Source of the DNA: an uncultured Pelagibacteraceae bacterium
GTDB lineage: Bacteria; Pseudomonadota; Alphaproteobacteria; Pelagibacterales; Pelagibacteraceae
Length of the DNA stretch: 32,865 nt
NCBI GenBank assembly: GCA_902616165.1
Contig: CACMRS010000008.1
Span: 1 to 32,865 of the forward strand
Direction of reading: 5' to 3'
Shown in pieces: positions 1-11,911 of this stretch; the stretch's first letter is position 1, and the number at the start of each line of letters is the position of its first letter. A program made the translations under genes and the position numbers. The notes beneath the pieces are model-generated. The model had not been told where the DNA came from. It saw only the letters and a list, made by a program, of their open reading frames with translations, and did not search any database.

Positions 1-126
<126 letters not shown>

Positions 127-1149
127 ATGTCAGAAAAAGTATTGCTAACTGGAATAAGCGGTTGGATAGCAAAACATACAACTATAGAATTATTAAATTC
201 TGGTTACGAGGTCGTTGGGACAGTAAGAAATGAAACTTTAATAGAACAAACCAAAGACACTATTAGTAAATACGCTCCTATAGATAAATTATCTTTTATT
301 AAATTAGATCTTGTTAAAGATGATGGATGGAATGATGCAGCTAAAGGATGTAAATATATATTTCATATTGCATCTCCTTTTCCAATAAAAGTTTCAAATA
401 ATAGAGAAAGCTTATTACCTCCTGCAGTAGATGGTACGTTAAGGGTATTGAATGCAGGGATAAATGCTGGAGTAGATCAAATCATAAAAACTTCTTCTAT
501 TGTTGCTATGTTTAGAAAACCAAAAAGAACTAATCCTTATACATTTGGAGAAAAAGATTGGACTGATGAAAATTGGGTAGAGGGGGTAAATGATTATTTT
601 TTATCAAAAACTAAAGCTGAGAGAGTTGCTTGGGAATTGATGGAAAGCAAAGGATTAAAAAATAAATTAACTACAATTTGTCCTGGTGGTGTCTTCGGTG
701 ATGCTCTAGATAAAAAAGGAGGTACTTCAATTGAGTATGTCAGACAATTCATGGCTGGTAAATTTCCTGGAGCACCTAAATTTGCTGTTCTAATTTCTGA
801 TGTAAAAGATATTGCAAAAGCACATGTTGCTTGTATAGGAAATGATAAAGTTGGAGGTAGAAGATTAATTGTTGGAAAAGAAGTAAAAAAATTAGTCGAA
901 TTATCCCAATTGATGGCTGAAGCAATGCCTGCTTATGCAAAAAAGCTGCCAAAAAAAGAACTTCCAAATTTCATGGTGAAGTTAATAAGTTATTTAGACT
1001 CAAGCGCTAAAATGATGATACCTGATCTTGGAATTTTAATGCAAACCGACCCCTCTTATGCTGAAGAATTATTAGGGTTTAAATTTAAAGCTGCAAAAGA
1101 TTGTATGGCGGAGAATGCAAAATCTGTTGTGAAATTAGGTTTGGTTTAA
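127..1149 (+). CDS. Extended SDR NAD(P)-dependent reductase/epimerase-like protein
   Basis: A 340-residue protein of the extended short-chain dehydrogenase family, closest in appearance to dihydroflavonol-4-reductase-like proteins. The Rossmann motif TGISGWIA is at residues 8-15. Catalytic candidates are S123/S124 and the YxxxK pair Y157/K161. An NAD(P)-linked reduction of a small carbonyl compound is likely, but the substrate cannot be read from the sequence. The ATG at 127 directly abuts the trxB stop, and no better start is visible. The gene ends one base before the stop codon of the opposing gene, so the two converge without spacer. Family assignment is secure; the specific role is unknown. 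Confidence 0.8.
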   Translation: MSEKVLLTGISGWIAKHTTIELLNSGYEVVGTVRNETLIEQTKDTISKYAPIDKLSFIKLDLVKDDGWNDAAKGCKYIFHIASPFPIKVSNNRESLLPPAVDGTLRVLNAGINAGVDQIIKTSSIVAMFRKPKRTNPYTFGEKDWTDENWVEGVNDYFLSKTKAERVAWELMESKGLKNKLTTICPGGVFGDALDKKGGTSIEYVRQFMAGKFPGAPKFAVLISDVKDIAKAHVACIGNDKVGGRRLIVGKEVKKLVELSQLMAEAMPAYAKKLPKKELPNFMVKLISYLDSSAKMMIPDLGILMQTDPSYAEELLGFKFKAAKDCMAENAKSVVKLGLV

Positions 1150-1796
1150 TTATAGTTTTAAAATTTCATCAGATTCAAAAGTAATTTTTTGTAAATTTTG
1201 TTTAGCAATTTTGATCATTGCTTTTGCAACTATTTCTGAACTGATAGGTCTCATTTTTTTAAACGGTCCAAATAATAAAGGCGACAATACTCTAAAAGTC
1301 AAAATACCTATTTTTTCACCCACTCTGTTTTCTTTTCTTTTCCCAATTAAAAAAGAGGGTCTTAATATTCCTAATTTAGAGAAGTTTAATCTTTTTAATT
1401 CTTCTTCAACTAAACCTTTAAATTTCACATAATTCCCGGAACTATTTGGATTAGCATATATTGAAGAGATAAAAATAAATGACTTGACTGAATTAGCTTT
1501 TGCGATTTGTGCAATTTCTTTTGGGATATCTAGCTCTACTTTTTGGTACTCATTTCTATTAGGAGAATTTTGTTTTGTGGTACCAATACAAAAAAAACAA
1601 TCATCCCCTGTAATTTCAGTTTTATGATTTCCTAAATTATTAAAATCAATATTTATAACCTCAACTTTTTCATTATTAATTGAAGTTTGTGAACGAACGA
1701 AAACCTTAACTTTAGTGTAATAATTATCTTCAATTAATAGATTAACTAAATGGCCACCAATTAATCCAGTGGAACCAAATACTATAGCTGTTTTCA

Positions 1797-1797
<1 letters not shown>
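1150..1797 (-). CDS. TIP30/HTATIP2-like NAD(P)-binding oxidoreductase
   Basis: A 215-residue atypical SDR. The nucleotide-binding motif GSTGLIGG is at residues 8-15, a CFFCIGTT block follows near 67-74, S111/S112 lie in the serine position, and a YxxxK pair is present at Y123/K127. The overall arrangement fits the NAD(P)H-binding TIP30/HTATIP2-type family, whose bacterial members mostly lack a known substrate. Its ATG overlaps the TAA of the upstream aminotransferase by one base (TAATG), implying translational coupling on the minus strand. It is probably the last gene of that unit, since it meets the convergent SDR gene stop-to-stop. Function beyond NAD(P)-dependent redox chemistry is not assignable. 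Confidence 0.75.
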
Positions 1798-5188
<3,391 letters not shown>

Positions 5189-5207
<19 letters not shown>

Positions 5208-5944
5208 TTATTACAGGTGGAGCAACAAGAATTGGTGCTGCGATTGCAAAAAAATTATCTGGCCCAAATAAAGAAATTCTAATTCATTTTAATAAGTCAA
5301 AATTAAAAGCTGAGAAGTTAAAAAAAGAACTATCAAATGATGGTACTAAAGTTTACTTAGTTAAAGGTGATTTGAGTAAAGAAAATGATGTAAATAAAAT
5401 TGTAAAATACGCAAAATCAAAACTTAAATATTTTGATTGTTTAATTAATAACGCTTCTTTATTTGAAAATGATAAATTAGAAAACTTTACAACAGATAGT
5501 TGGGGGCAACATTTAAGAACAAATTTAAGAACACCTGCTTTATTATCTAAAGAATTTGCTAAAAATATAAAAGGAAAAAATAATAATATAATAAATATAA
5601 TTGATCAGAGAGTCTTTAAACTTACTCCTTATTTTTTTTCATACACTATAAGTAAAACTGGCCTTTATACTCTTACAAAAACAAGTGCTATGAGCCTAGC
5701 TCCAAAAATAAGGGTCAATGGAATAGCTCCAGGACCTACAATAAAAAATCAAAGACAGTCTGAAAAACACTTCAAAAAACAGTATTTAGCAACCCCCTTA
5801 AAAAGACAAGTTGATGTGGAACAAATTTGCAACGCCGTTGACTTTTTTATAAAAAATAGATCTATTACTGGTCAAGTATTAGCAATTGATAGTGGGCAGA
5901 ATTTAAACTGGCAAACACCAGATATTATGGGAGGAAAAGAATGA
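5189..5944 (+). CDS. Pteridine reductase/FolM-like short-chain dehydrogenase
   Basis: A classical SDR of 251 residues with features of the pteridine reductase (PTR1)/FolM group. The cofactor motif is TGGATRIG (9-16), with R14 in the place of the PTR1 nucleotide/pterin-binding Arg. NNAS is at 87-90. Instead of the usual catalytic Ser there is D139, followed by Y152 and K156, reproducing the Asp-Tyr-Lys spacing (13 then 4 residues) of PTR1. This suggests NADPH-dependent reduction of a dihydropterin such as dihydromonapterin or dihydrofolate. folB lies three genes downstream in the same run, which supports pterin metabolism. The ATG overlaps the uvrB end by 19 nt. The exact substrate is inferred. 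Confidence 0.75.
5930..5934 (+). promoter_or_regulatory. Shine-Dalgarno site GGAGG for the exported hydrolase gene
   Basis: GGAGG ends six bases before the ATG at 5941 and lies inside the 3' end of the SDR gene. It is among the few full Shine-Dalgarno matches in this window, where most starts rely on stop-start overlap or lack an obvious site. Confidence 0.6.
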
Positions 5945-6870
5945 AAAAAATTTTTTTAATTTTAATATTTTTATTAATCTCTAATAATGTTCATGCTAAT
6001 AAAGTTTTAAAAAGTGGATTTATTACTAAATCAGCTAAAGTAAAAGAAGGTTTTGTTGTTGAGGACCCTAAAAATAAAATTATCATTATTTTTAATCATG
6101 GTCAAAACACAAATGATGAGGCAAAAAAGAGTGAATGTGTTTGGGCAATGGATCTAAAAAATCAAGCATCACTAGTTGATGAGGAAATTAATGGTAAGAA
6201 AATTATGGTTTATAACTTTTGCTCTAATGACTTTGCCGGGGATATGTCATTAAAAAAAAGCTGGTGGAAATCTAAAACCCCTTATGTTGGTAAACATAAA
6301 TTAGATAAAAGAGTTGAAAAAAACTTAGAATTAGTTGAAAAATTTATAAATATAGGAGTTCCCAGAAAACAGATTATTATATCAGGTCACTCTTGTGGTG
6401 GTCTATTAACTTTAATGTTATTAGCTGCTCATCCAGATAAAGTAGGTGGAGGTATATCGTACATGCAAGCTTGTTTTGGTAAACTTTCCAAAAAATATAA
6501 AGTCAAAAAAGTTGGTCCTGAAGAGGCACTAAAAAAATTTGCTAAAAAGCGCCCAGGTCCTGCAGAACTAAGACAAAGACAGATTGATAACATTAAAAAA
6601 TCAAATAATGTGCCCGTTCTAGCTTTTACTCATCCTAGAGATAAGTATGAAGGACTGTTATCAGATTGGTTAGAAGAGGTCCCTGGCGTTAAAAGAATTG
6701 TTATTTCAGAGAATTATAAAGTTAATGGGAAAAAATGTGTGGTAGGAGGATATGACTGGAAAGAAAGTGTTTCAAAACAAAAAAATCCAGGACACGTAAT
6801 GAATATGGCTGATTGTTTTCAATATTATAATCCAGTCATTTTAGATTATATTGCCTCAAGAGTTAAATAA
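5941..6870 (+). CDS. Exported alpha/beta-hydrolase-like protein
   Basis: A 309-residue protein with an N-terminal signal peptide (two lysines, hydrophobic stretch to about residue 14, likely cleavage after NVHA near 19). The mature part looks like an alpha/beta hydrolase: an HG element in NHGQN near 58, the nucleophile elbow GHSCGG at 149-154 with S151, an Asp candidate in HPRDKYEG near 234 and a His candidate in NPGHVMN near 285. It would act in the periplasm as an esterase, peptidase or related hydrolase; no substrate can be named. Several cysteines could form disulphides. The ATGA overlap with the preceding SDR and the good Shine-Dalgarno support the start. Confidence 0.65.
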   Translation: MKKIFLILIFLLISNNVHANKVLKSGFITKSAKVKEGFVVEDPKNKIIIIFNHGQNTNDEAKKSECVWAMDLKNQASLVDEEINGKKIMVYNFCSNDFAGDMSLKKSWWKSKTPYVGKHKLDKRVEKNLELVEKFINIGVPRKQIIISGHSCGGLLTLMLLAAHPDKVGGGISYMQACFGKLSKKYKVKKVGPEEALKKFAKKRPGPAELRQRQIDNIKKSNNVPVLAFTHPRDKYEGLLSDWLEEVPGVKRIVISENYKVNGKKCVVGGYDWKESVSKQKNPGHVMNMADCFQYYNPVILDYIASRVK

Positions 6871-6871
6871 T

Positions 6872-7018
6872 ATGAAAAAAATTAATCCTTTTCTTGCAGC
6901 AGCAATAATTTTGATTGGTGGTTTTTTTGCATTTAAAATAATGTCGTTTTTTGGTTGCTATGTTCGTATTGAGGATGGGAATGCATGTTGGAATCTTACT
7001 ATATTTGGAACTAAATAA
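6872..7018 (+). CDS. Small single-pass membrane protein of 48 residues, unknown function
   Basis: A short frame from ATG 6872 to TAA 7016-7018 encodes 48 residues: a short basic start (MKKINPF), a hydrophobic helix at about residues 8-28 (AAAIILIGGFFAFKIM), and a polar tail with two cysteines (C29 and C39) that would probably face the periplasm. It starts one base after the hydrolase gene ends and its stop overlaps the folB ATG (TAATG). The frame exactly fills the space between two genes with typical SAR11-like coupling, which argues that it is real. I recognise no family. A role as a small membrane partner of the exported hydrolase is only a guess. Confidence 0.55.
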   Translation: MKKINPFLAAAIILIGGFFAFKIMSFFGCYVRIEDGNACWNLTIFGTK

Positions 7019-7443
7019 TGAAAAAAAATAATTTAAAAATTGTAAAAATAGATAAAAATAAAACTTTATTTAATTATGAGAAAAAAATACTAATTAAAGA
7101 GTTAATTTTAAATTTAAAACTTGGTTATTACGACTCTGAAAAAGAAAAATCACAAAAAGTAAAATTTAGTCTTGAAATAGACTATGAGGATAAAAAACCT
7201 TCTAGCGATAAAGATATAAAATCCATTGTAAATTATGGAACAATTGTAAAATTAATTACAAAACTTGTAAAAAAGAAACATTATAATTTTTTAGAAACCT
7301 TGGCAGAAGCAGTTTTTGATGAACTATTTAAAGATAAGAGAATTGCTAAAATAATGTTAAAAATCGAAAAATTAGAAATCTTAAAACAGTGTTCATCTGT
7401 TGGTATTCAAATAACCAAAAAAAGAAGCCATGATAAGCTCTGA
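7018..7443 (+). CDS. folB: Dihydroneopterin aldolase
   Basis: A 141-residue FolB-type protein, which splits 7,8-dihydroneopterin into 6-hydroxymethyl-dihydropterin and glycolaldehyde in folate synthesis. The family blocks are GYYDSE with the catalytic Glu, SIVNYGTIV with the conserved Tyr, [12 protein letters not shown], and the catalytic Lys in KIEK near the end. The N-terminus carries about 20 residues more than typical FolB and has no internal Met, but the TAATG overlap with the preceding small gene supports this start. It overlaps uvrC by 14 nt. The FolM-like SDR three genes upstream suggests a small pterin group embedded among repair genes. Confidence 0.85.
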   Translation: MKKNNLKIVKIDKNKTLFNYEKKILIKELILNLKLGYYDSEKEKSQKVKFSLEIDYEDKKPSSDKDIKSIVNYGTIVKLITKLVKKKHYNFLETLAEAVFDELFKDKRIAKIMLKIEKLEILKQCSSVGIQITKKRSHDKL

Positions 7444-9265
7444 AATAGGAAAAGAAGTAATTAAAAAAGAGTTGCCTTTAGTTCCTAAACTTCCAGGAAT
7501 TTACAGGATGCTTAATGAGAAAAATGAAATTCTTTATGTGGGTAAAGCAAAAAATTTACCAAATAGGTTAAAGAGCTACGTTGCTGAAAAAAATCATATA
7601 ATTAGAACTGAACGGATGTTATCTCAAACAAGAAAACTAGAGATAACAACCACGTCTAATGAAAGTGAAGCATTACTTTTAGAAGCAAATTTAATCAAAA
7701 AGCATAAACCAAAATTCAATATCCTGCTTCGTGATGATAAATCATTTCCATTTATATTTATTGGCAACAAAGATAAGTGGCCCCAAATAAAAAGACATAG
7801 AGGTAAAAAAGCAAAAGAAGGTTTTTACTTTGGACCTTTTGCTTCTGCTGGTTCTGCTAATTGGACAATCAAAATGATCCAAAAGATTTTTCATTTAAGA
7901 GTTTGTGATGATACCGTTTTTAAAAATAGAGAAAGACCATGTATTTTGTATCAAATAAAAAGATGTTCTGGACCATGTGTAGGTTACGTAAAAAAAGAGG
8001 AATATAATCAAACAGTAAACGACGCTATTGAATTTGTTTCAGGTAAATCTAGGAAAATTCAAAAAAATCTTTCCAATCAAATGGAAAGAGCGAGTGAGAA
8101 TCTCGATTTTGAAAAAGCTGTAATATTAAGAGATAGAATTAAAGCATTAAATATAATTCAATCTTCTCAAAGAATTAATGAAGCAAACTTAGTTGAAGCT
8201 GATGTCATCGCTGGATACAAAGAATCTGGCAAAACCTGTATCCAAGTTTTTTTTTATAGATCAAAACAAAATTGGGGTAATCAAGCTTTTTTTCCAAAAC
8301 ATGATCCAGATCAACACTTTAGTGAAATACTAAATTCGTTTGTTTCTCAGTTTTATGAAAATAAAAGTGTTCCATCATCAGTTATTCTTTCAGAGGAAAT
8401 AAAAGAAAAAGCCTTAATTGAAAAAACACTTACTCAAAAAGAAGGGAAACAGATAAATATTTCAGTTGCAAAAAAAGGGTCCAAACTAAAAGTTATTAAT
8501 CAGGCAATTAAAAATGCTAAAGACAGTCTCAATAGAAAACTTTATGAAAGTCAGAATAACAAAGAATTATTCGATGCAGTAGCTCAAAAATTTAATTTGG
8601 AAACCAATATAAATTTAATTGAAGTTTATGATAACAGTCATATTCAAGGCACAAATAGTGTTGGAGCGCTAATAGCTTATGGAGATGAGGGATTTATAAA
8701 GAAAAGATACAGAAAATTTAATATTAAACATAAAAAAAATGAACAAGATGATTATGGAATGATGAAAGAAGTATTAAATAGAAGGTTTAAAAGAGCAGTT
8801 CAGGAAAAAGATAATTATCTTACTTTTCCTGATTTAGTACTTGTTGATGGAGGTAAAGGTCAATATTCGGTTGCTAGAGAAAGTCTTAATGAACTAGGTC
8901 TTCACGATATTCCAATTATCGCAATAGCAAAAGGTAAGTTTAGAAACAGTGGAAATGAAACTTTTTTTCATAATGGTAAAGAGTTTAAATTTTCAAGAAA
9001 TGACCCTACTCTGTTTTTTCTTCAAAGAATTAGAGATGAGTCACATAGATTTGCTATAAGTGCACATAGAGCAAAGAGAAAAAAAGGTATCAGTAAGTCT
9101 TTATTAGACCAAATAGATGGGATTGGAGCTATAAGAAAAAGGGCATTGTTGAACCATTTTGGTTCAGCGAGATCAGTTGAGTCTGCTAGTCTAGATGAAA
9201 TAAAATCAGTAGACGGTGTTGAGGAAAAAGTAGCAAAAAAGATATATAACTTCTTTCACGAATAA
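7430..9265 (+). CDS. uvrC: Excinuclease ABC subunit UvrC
   Basis: The dual-incision nuclease of nucleotide excision repair, 611 residues and full length. The N-terminal GIY-YIG nuclease (GIY at 23-25, YVG at 36-38, R46) makes the 3' cut. A cysteine cluster follows ([16 protein letters not shown]), then a UVR motif ([18 protein letters not shown]) that contacts UvrB. The RNase H-like endonuclease domain that makes the 5' cut contains [15 protein letters not shown] and HRFAISAHR. Two helix-hairpin-helix elements lie at the C-terminus ([25 protein letters not shown]). It shares a transcriptional run with uvrB, five genes upstream, and is followed by pgsA after two bases. Confidence 0.98.
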   Translation: MISSEIGKEVIKKELPLVPKLPGIYRMLNEKNEILYVGKAKNLPNRLKSYVAEKNHIIRTERMLSQTRKLEITTTSNESEALLLEANLIKKHKPKFNILLRDDKSFPFIFIGNKDKWPQIKRHRGKKAKEGFYFGPFASAGSANWTIKMIQKIFHLRVCDDTVFKNRERPCILYQIKRCSGPCVGYVKKEEYNQTVNDAIEFVSGKSRKIQKNLSNQMERASENLDFEKAVILRDRIKALNIIQSSQRINEANLVEADVIAGYKESGKTCIQVFFYRSKQNWGNQAFFPKHDPDQHFSEILNSFVSQFYENKSVPSSVILSEEIKEKALIEKTLTQKEGKQINISVAKKGSKLKVINQAIKNAKDSLNRKLYESQNNKELFDAVAQKFNLETNINLIEVYDNSHIQGTNSVGALIAYGDEGFIKKRYRKFNIKHKKNEQDDYGMMKEVLNRRFKRAVQEKDNYLTFPDLVLVDGGKGQYSVARESLNELGLHDIPIIAIAKGKFRNSGNETFFHNGKEFKFSRNDPTLFFLQRIRDESHRFAISAHRAKRKKGISKSLLDQIDGIGAIRKRALLNHFGSARSVESASLDEIKSVDGVEEKVAKKIYNFFHE

Positions 9266-9267
9266 TT

Positions 9268-9852
9268 ATGCTTAAAAAAATTCCAAACATATTAACTATT
9301 GGACGAATTATAATTGTTCCTTTTTTTGTATTAGCTTTTTATCTTCCAGGTTTTTATGGTGACCTGACTGCTTTAATATTATTTGTTATTGCGTCATTTA
9401 CTGATTTCTTAGATGGAATGTTGGCTAGAATGTTTGGAGTAGAGTCTAAATTAGGTGAGTTATTAGACCCTATAGCTGATAAAATAATTGTTGCTACAGC
9501 ATTAATACTATTAGTAATGGATGGAACTATTAGAAATTATGAGGTAATTGCAGCAATTATAATACTTACAAGAGAAATTTTAATTTCGGGTTTAAGAGAA
9601 TTTTTAGCAAAAGGAAAGATAAAACTTCCTGTCTCAAATCTTGCAAAACTTAAAACAGTTTTACAAATGGTAGCTATAGCTCTTTTACTATCTGGTGATA
9701 CAGGAAATAAGATAATTAATTTTCAAGATTATAATGCACAAACAATTGGTATAATTTTTTTATGGTTATCAGCTGGTTTAACACTTTTTACTGCATATGA
9801 TTATATGAGAAAAGGGATTGATCACGCAATGTCTGAAGACAGTAAAGATTAA
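9268..9852 (+). CDS. pgsA: CDP-diacylglycerol--glycerol-3-phosphate 3-phosphatidyltransferase
   Basis: An integral membrane enzyme of 194 residues that makes phosphatidylglycerol phosphate from CDP-diacylglycerol and glycerol-3-phosphate, the committed step to anionic phospholipids. The CDP-alcohol phosphotransferase signature is complete: D49-G50, A53-R54, G63, D67 and D71, with D46 just before. Four to six hydrophobic segments cover the rest. It follows uvrC by two bases; a uvrC-pgsA pairing is familiar in proteobacteria. Its TAA overlaps the opposing ilvE stop in a shared TTAA. The signature is common to the family, so phosphatidylglycerol phosphate synthase is assigned from overall similarity and context. 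Confidence 0.92.
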   Translation: MLKKIPNILTIGRIIIVPFFVLAFYLPGFYGDLTALILFVIASFTDFLDGMLARMFGVESKLGELLDPIADKIIVATALILLVMDGTIRNYEVIAAIIILTREILISGLREFLAKGKIKLPVSNLAKLKTVLQMVAIALLLSGDTGNKIINFQDYNAQTIGIIFLWLSAGLTLFTAYDYMRKGIDHAMSEDSKD

Positions 9853-10730
9853 GCTGCTTTTTTCTTTCTAACTAATTTTTGATAACTTTCATTTAAATCA
9901 ATAATAGTATCACAAACTTTAAATTGATTTTCTGCAATACACGATACAGGAGTTACCTCTGCTGCAGTTCCTGTTAAAAAACATCCTTCAAAACTTACTA
10001 ATTCAGACGGGCTGATTTTTCTTTCATGGACCTTTATGTTTTTAGATTTTGCTATACCAATCACTGTTCTTCTTGTGATTCCATCCAAAAAAGAGTCTGG
10101 TATTGGAGTGTGAATTTCTCCATTTTTATCTTTAAAAAAAATATTTGCTCCAGTTGCCTCTGCTATATTTCCCTCATGATCTAACATTAAAGAATCTGTA
10201 TAACCTTGTTTTTCAGCTTCGTGTTTTGAAAGAGTGCAAATCATATAAAGACCAGATGCTTTTGTATCCCATGGTATTGTATTAGGTGCTGGTCTTCTCC
10301 AATTTGAAATATTTAATCTGATTCCCTCAACTTTAAGCTTAGGATCAAAATATGATCCCCACTCCCAAGTTGCTATTGCAACATGAATTTTTGTGTGTTG
10401 TGCAGAAATAGCCATCATCTCACTTCCTCTCCAAGCTACAGGTCTAACATAACCATTTTCTACTTTTTGTGTTGCAACAATTTTGTTTGATGCAATATTT
10501 ATTTCCTCCTCAGTGTATGGAATTTCAAAACCCATTCTTTTTGCGGAATAAAAAAATCTTGATGTGTGCTCTTCTAATTTAAAAATTGAACCATCATAAA
10601 CTCTTTCGCCTTCAAATACACAACTAGCATAGTGCATACCATGGCTTAATACGTGCAGTTTAACGTCTGCCCAATCAACTAATTCGTTGTTGTACCATAT
10701 TTTTCCAGATCTCTTGTCGTAAGGTATCAT
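9849..10730 (-). CDS. ilvE: Branched-chain amino acid aminotransferase
   Basis: A fold-type IV PLP enzyme of 293 residues performing the last step of leucine, isoleucine and valine synthesis with glutamate as donor. Family blocks are SHGMHYASCVFEGER near the start, RPVAWRG, WDTKASGLY carrying the Schiff-base lysine, SKHEAEKQGY, EATGANIF, and LTGTAAEVTPV near the end. Length and motifs match bacterial IlvE. It diverges from petP with a 73-bp gap that must hold both promoters. It ends in a 4-nt TTAA overlap with pgsA. D-amino-acid transaminase or aminodeoxychorismate lyase are related folds but fit less well. Confidence 0.95.
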   Translation of the reverse strand: MIPYDKRSGKIWYNNELVDWADVKLHVLSHGMHYASCVFEGERVYDGSIFKLEEHTSRFFYSAKRMGFEIPYTEEEINIASNKIVATQKVENGYVRPVAWRGSEMMAISAQHTKIHVAIATWEWGSYFDPKLKVEGIRLNISNWRRPAPNTIPWDTKASGLYMICTLSKHEAEKQGYTDSLMLDHEGNIAEATGANIFFKDKNGEIHTPIPDSFLDGITRRTVIGIAKSKNIKVHERKISPSELVSFEGCFLTGTAAEVTPVSCIAENQFKVCDTIIDLNESYQKLVRKKKAA

Positions 10731-10803
10731 GTATGAAAATTTTTTTTATTTATAACTGAAAAATATCTTTGTATCTTTAATATGTCAATATAACTTACCT
10801 ATT
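10731..10803. promoter_or_regulatory. Divergent ilvE / petP promoter region
   Basis: This 73-bp AT-rich gap separates the ilvE start (minus strand) from the petP start (plus strand), so promoters for both units must lie here or in the flanking coding sequence. I see no convincing -35/-10 pair and no clear inverted repeat that could be named as a MarR-type operator. Confidence 0.35.
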
Positions 10804-11241
10804 ATGAAAGAACTTTTATATTTAAAAGATGACCAGCTAAAAGACTTAATTGAAAAACTATTTGTAAGCTACAGAGAAACATTTTCTGACTCAAAAAAAA
10901 TATTAGATAGATATTCTATTGGCTTAGCACACCATAAGGTAATTCATTTACTATCAATGTATGAGGGTATTTCAATTTCTGAACTACTAAAGAGACTTAA
11001 AGTGACAAAACAAAGCTTAAATCGTGTTCTCAAAGATTTGATTAAACTTGAAATCGTCATGTTTAAAAAAGATGACCAAGACACTAGAGTTAAGCACGTC
11101 TTTCTTAATGATAAAGGTAAAAAAATTTTTAATGAAATTTTTAATTTACAAAAAAAGAGAATTTATAATGCTTTATTAAATTCAAGTTCTGAAGAAGTTA
11201 TAAATTTTGATAATGTACTAAGTAAAATAATTAATGGATAA
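10804..11241 (+). CDS. petP: MarR-family transcriptional regulator PetP
   Basis: A 145-residue MarR-type winged-helix regulator. The blocks IGLAHHKVIHLLS and SELLKRLKVTKQSLNRVLKDLI (residues about 38-80) match the alphaproteobacterial PetP subgroup, followed by the wing region with DDQDTRVKHV. In Rhodobacter the petP-petR pair lies upstream of the cytochrome bc1 genes. Here the bc1 operon sits about 8 kb away, so any effect on it would be in trans. The last eight bases overlap the petR start, giving translational coupling. The divergent arrangement with ilvE leaves room for autoregulation, though I see no operator. The target genes are inferred. Confidence 0.8.
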   Translation: MKELLYLKDDQLKDLIEKLFVSYRETFSDSKKILDRYSIGLAHHKVIHLLSMYEGISISELLKRLKVTKQSLNRVLKDLIKLEIVMFKKDDQDTRVKHVFLNDKGKKIFNEIFNLQKKRIYNALLNSSSEEVINFDNVLSKIING

Positions 11242-11911
11242 GTTTATTGCTCATATACTAGTAGTTGATGATGATGACGGAATTAGATCTCTTGTAAAAA
11301 AATATTTAAATGAAAATAAGTATTTAGTTACTACTGCAGAAAATGCAGAAGATGCATTTGATAAAATAAAAATAATAAAGTTTGATTTAATTGTTTTGGA
11401 TATCATGATGCCAGGTAAAAGTGGCCTTGAGTTTTTAAAAGAAAATAGAAAAAAACTAGAAACACCTGTATTACTTCTGACTGCTAAAGGAGCAGCAAAT
11501 GAAAGAGTTGAGGGGCTAGAAATTGGTGCTGATGATTATTTGCCAAAACCATTTGAGCCAAAAGAATTAATTTTACGAATACAAAACATATTAAATAAAA
11601 CTATTAAAATGGATCAAAAAAGGGTCATTGAATTTGAAAATGTAAAAATTGATTTGAATAAACTCTTAATATTAAAAAGTAATAAAGAATTTAAGATTAA
11701 TGCAACAGAAAAGACCATTTTAGAAAAAATGATTAATAACCCAGGTAAAACTTTTTCAAGGGAAGATATTGGTCAATTAATTAATTTAGATAAAGAGAGA
11801 TCAATAGATGTTATTATTACTAGACTTAGAAAAAAAATTGAAATTGATCCAAAAAATCCGAAATTTTTACAAACAATAAGAGGTGCGGGATATGTTCTCT
11901 GGATTGAGTAA
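11234..11911 (+). CDS. petR: OmpR-type response regulator PetR
   Basis: A 225-residue two-component response regulator with a receiver domain (about 1-120) and an OmpR/PhoB winged helix (about 130-225). Acidic pocket residues lie in VVDDDD (10-15), the phosphoacceptor is D56, with T83 and K105 completing the switch (EIGADDYLPKPFEP). The output domain shows the recognition helix region SIDVIITRLRKKI and the wing IRGAGYVL. It is coupled to the MarR gene upstream (8-nt overlap) and to the sensor kinase downstream (20-nt overlap). Its name follows Rhodobacter PetR, needed for growth dependent on the bc1 complex; regulon membership here is not shown by sequence. Confidence 0.85.
   Translation: MDKFIAHILVVDDDDGIRSLVKKYLNENKYLVTTAENAEDAFDKIKIIKFDLIVLDIMMPGKSGLEFLKENRKKLETPVLLLTAKGAANERVEGLEIGADDYLPKPFEPKELILRIQNILNKTIKMDQKRVIEFENVKIDLNKLLILKSNKEFKINATEKTILEKMINNPGKTFSREDIGQLINLDKERSIDVIITRLRKKIEIDPKNPKFLQTIRGAGYVLWIE

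Noticed and set aside
776-967. Minus-strand open frame inside the SDR gene, and similar antisense frames within prs, rplY, ychF, petA, cca and the UDG gene
   Set aside because: They lie wholly or mostly inside well-supported genes on the other strand, show no family motifs, and have compositions expected of shadow frames.
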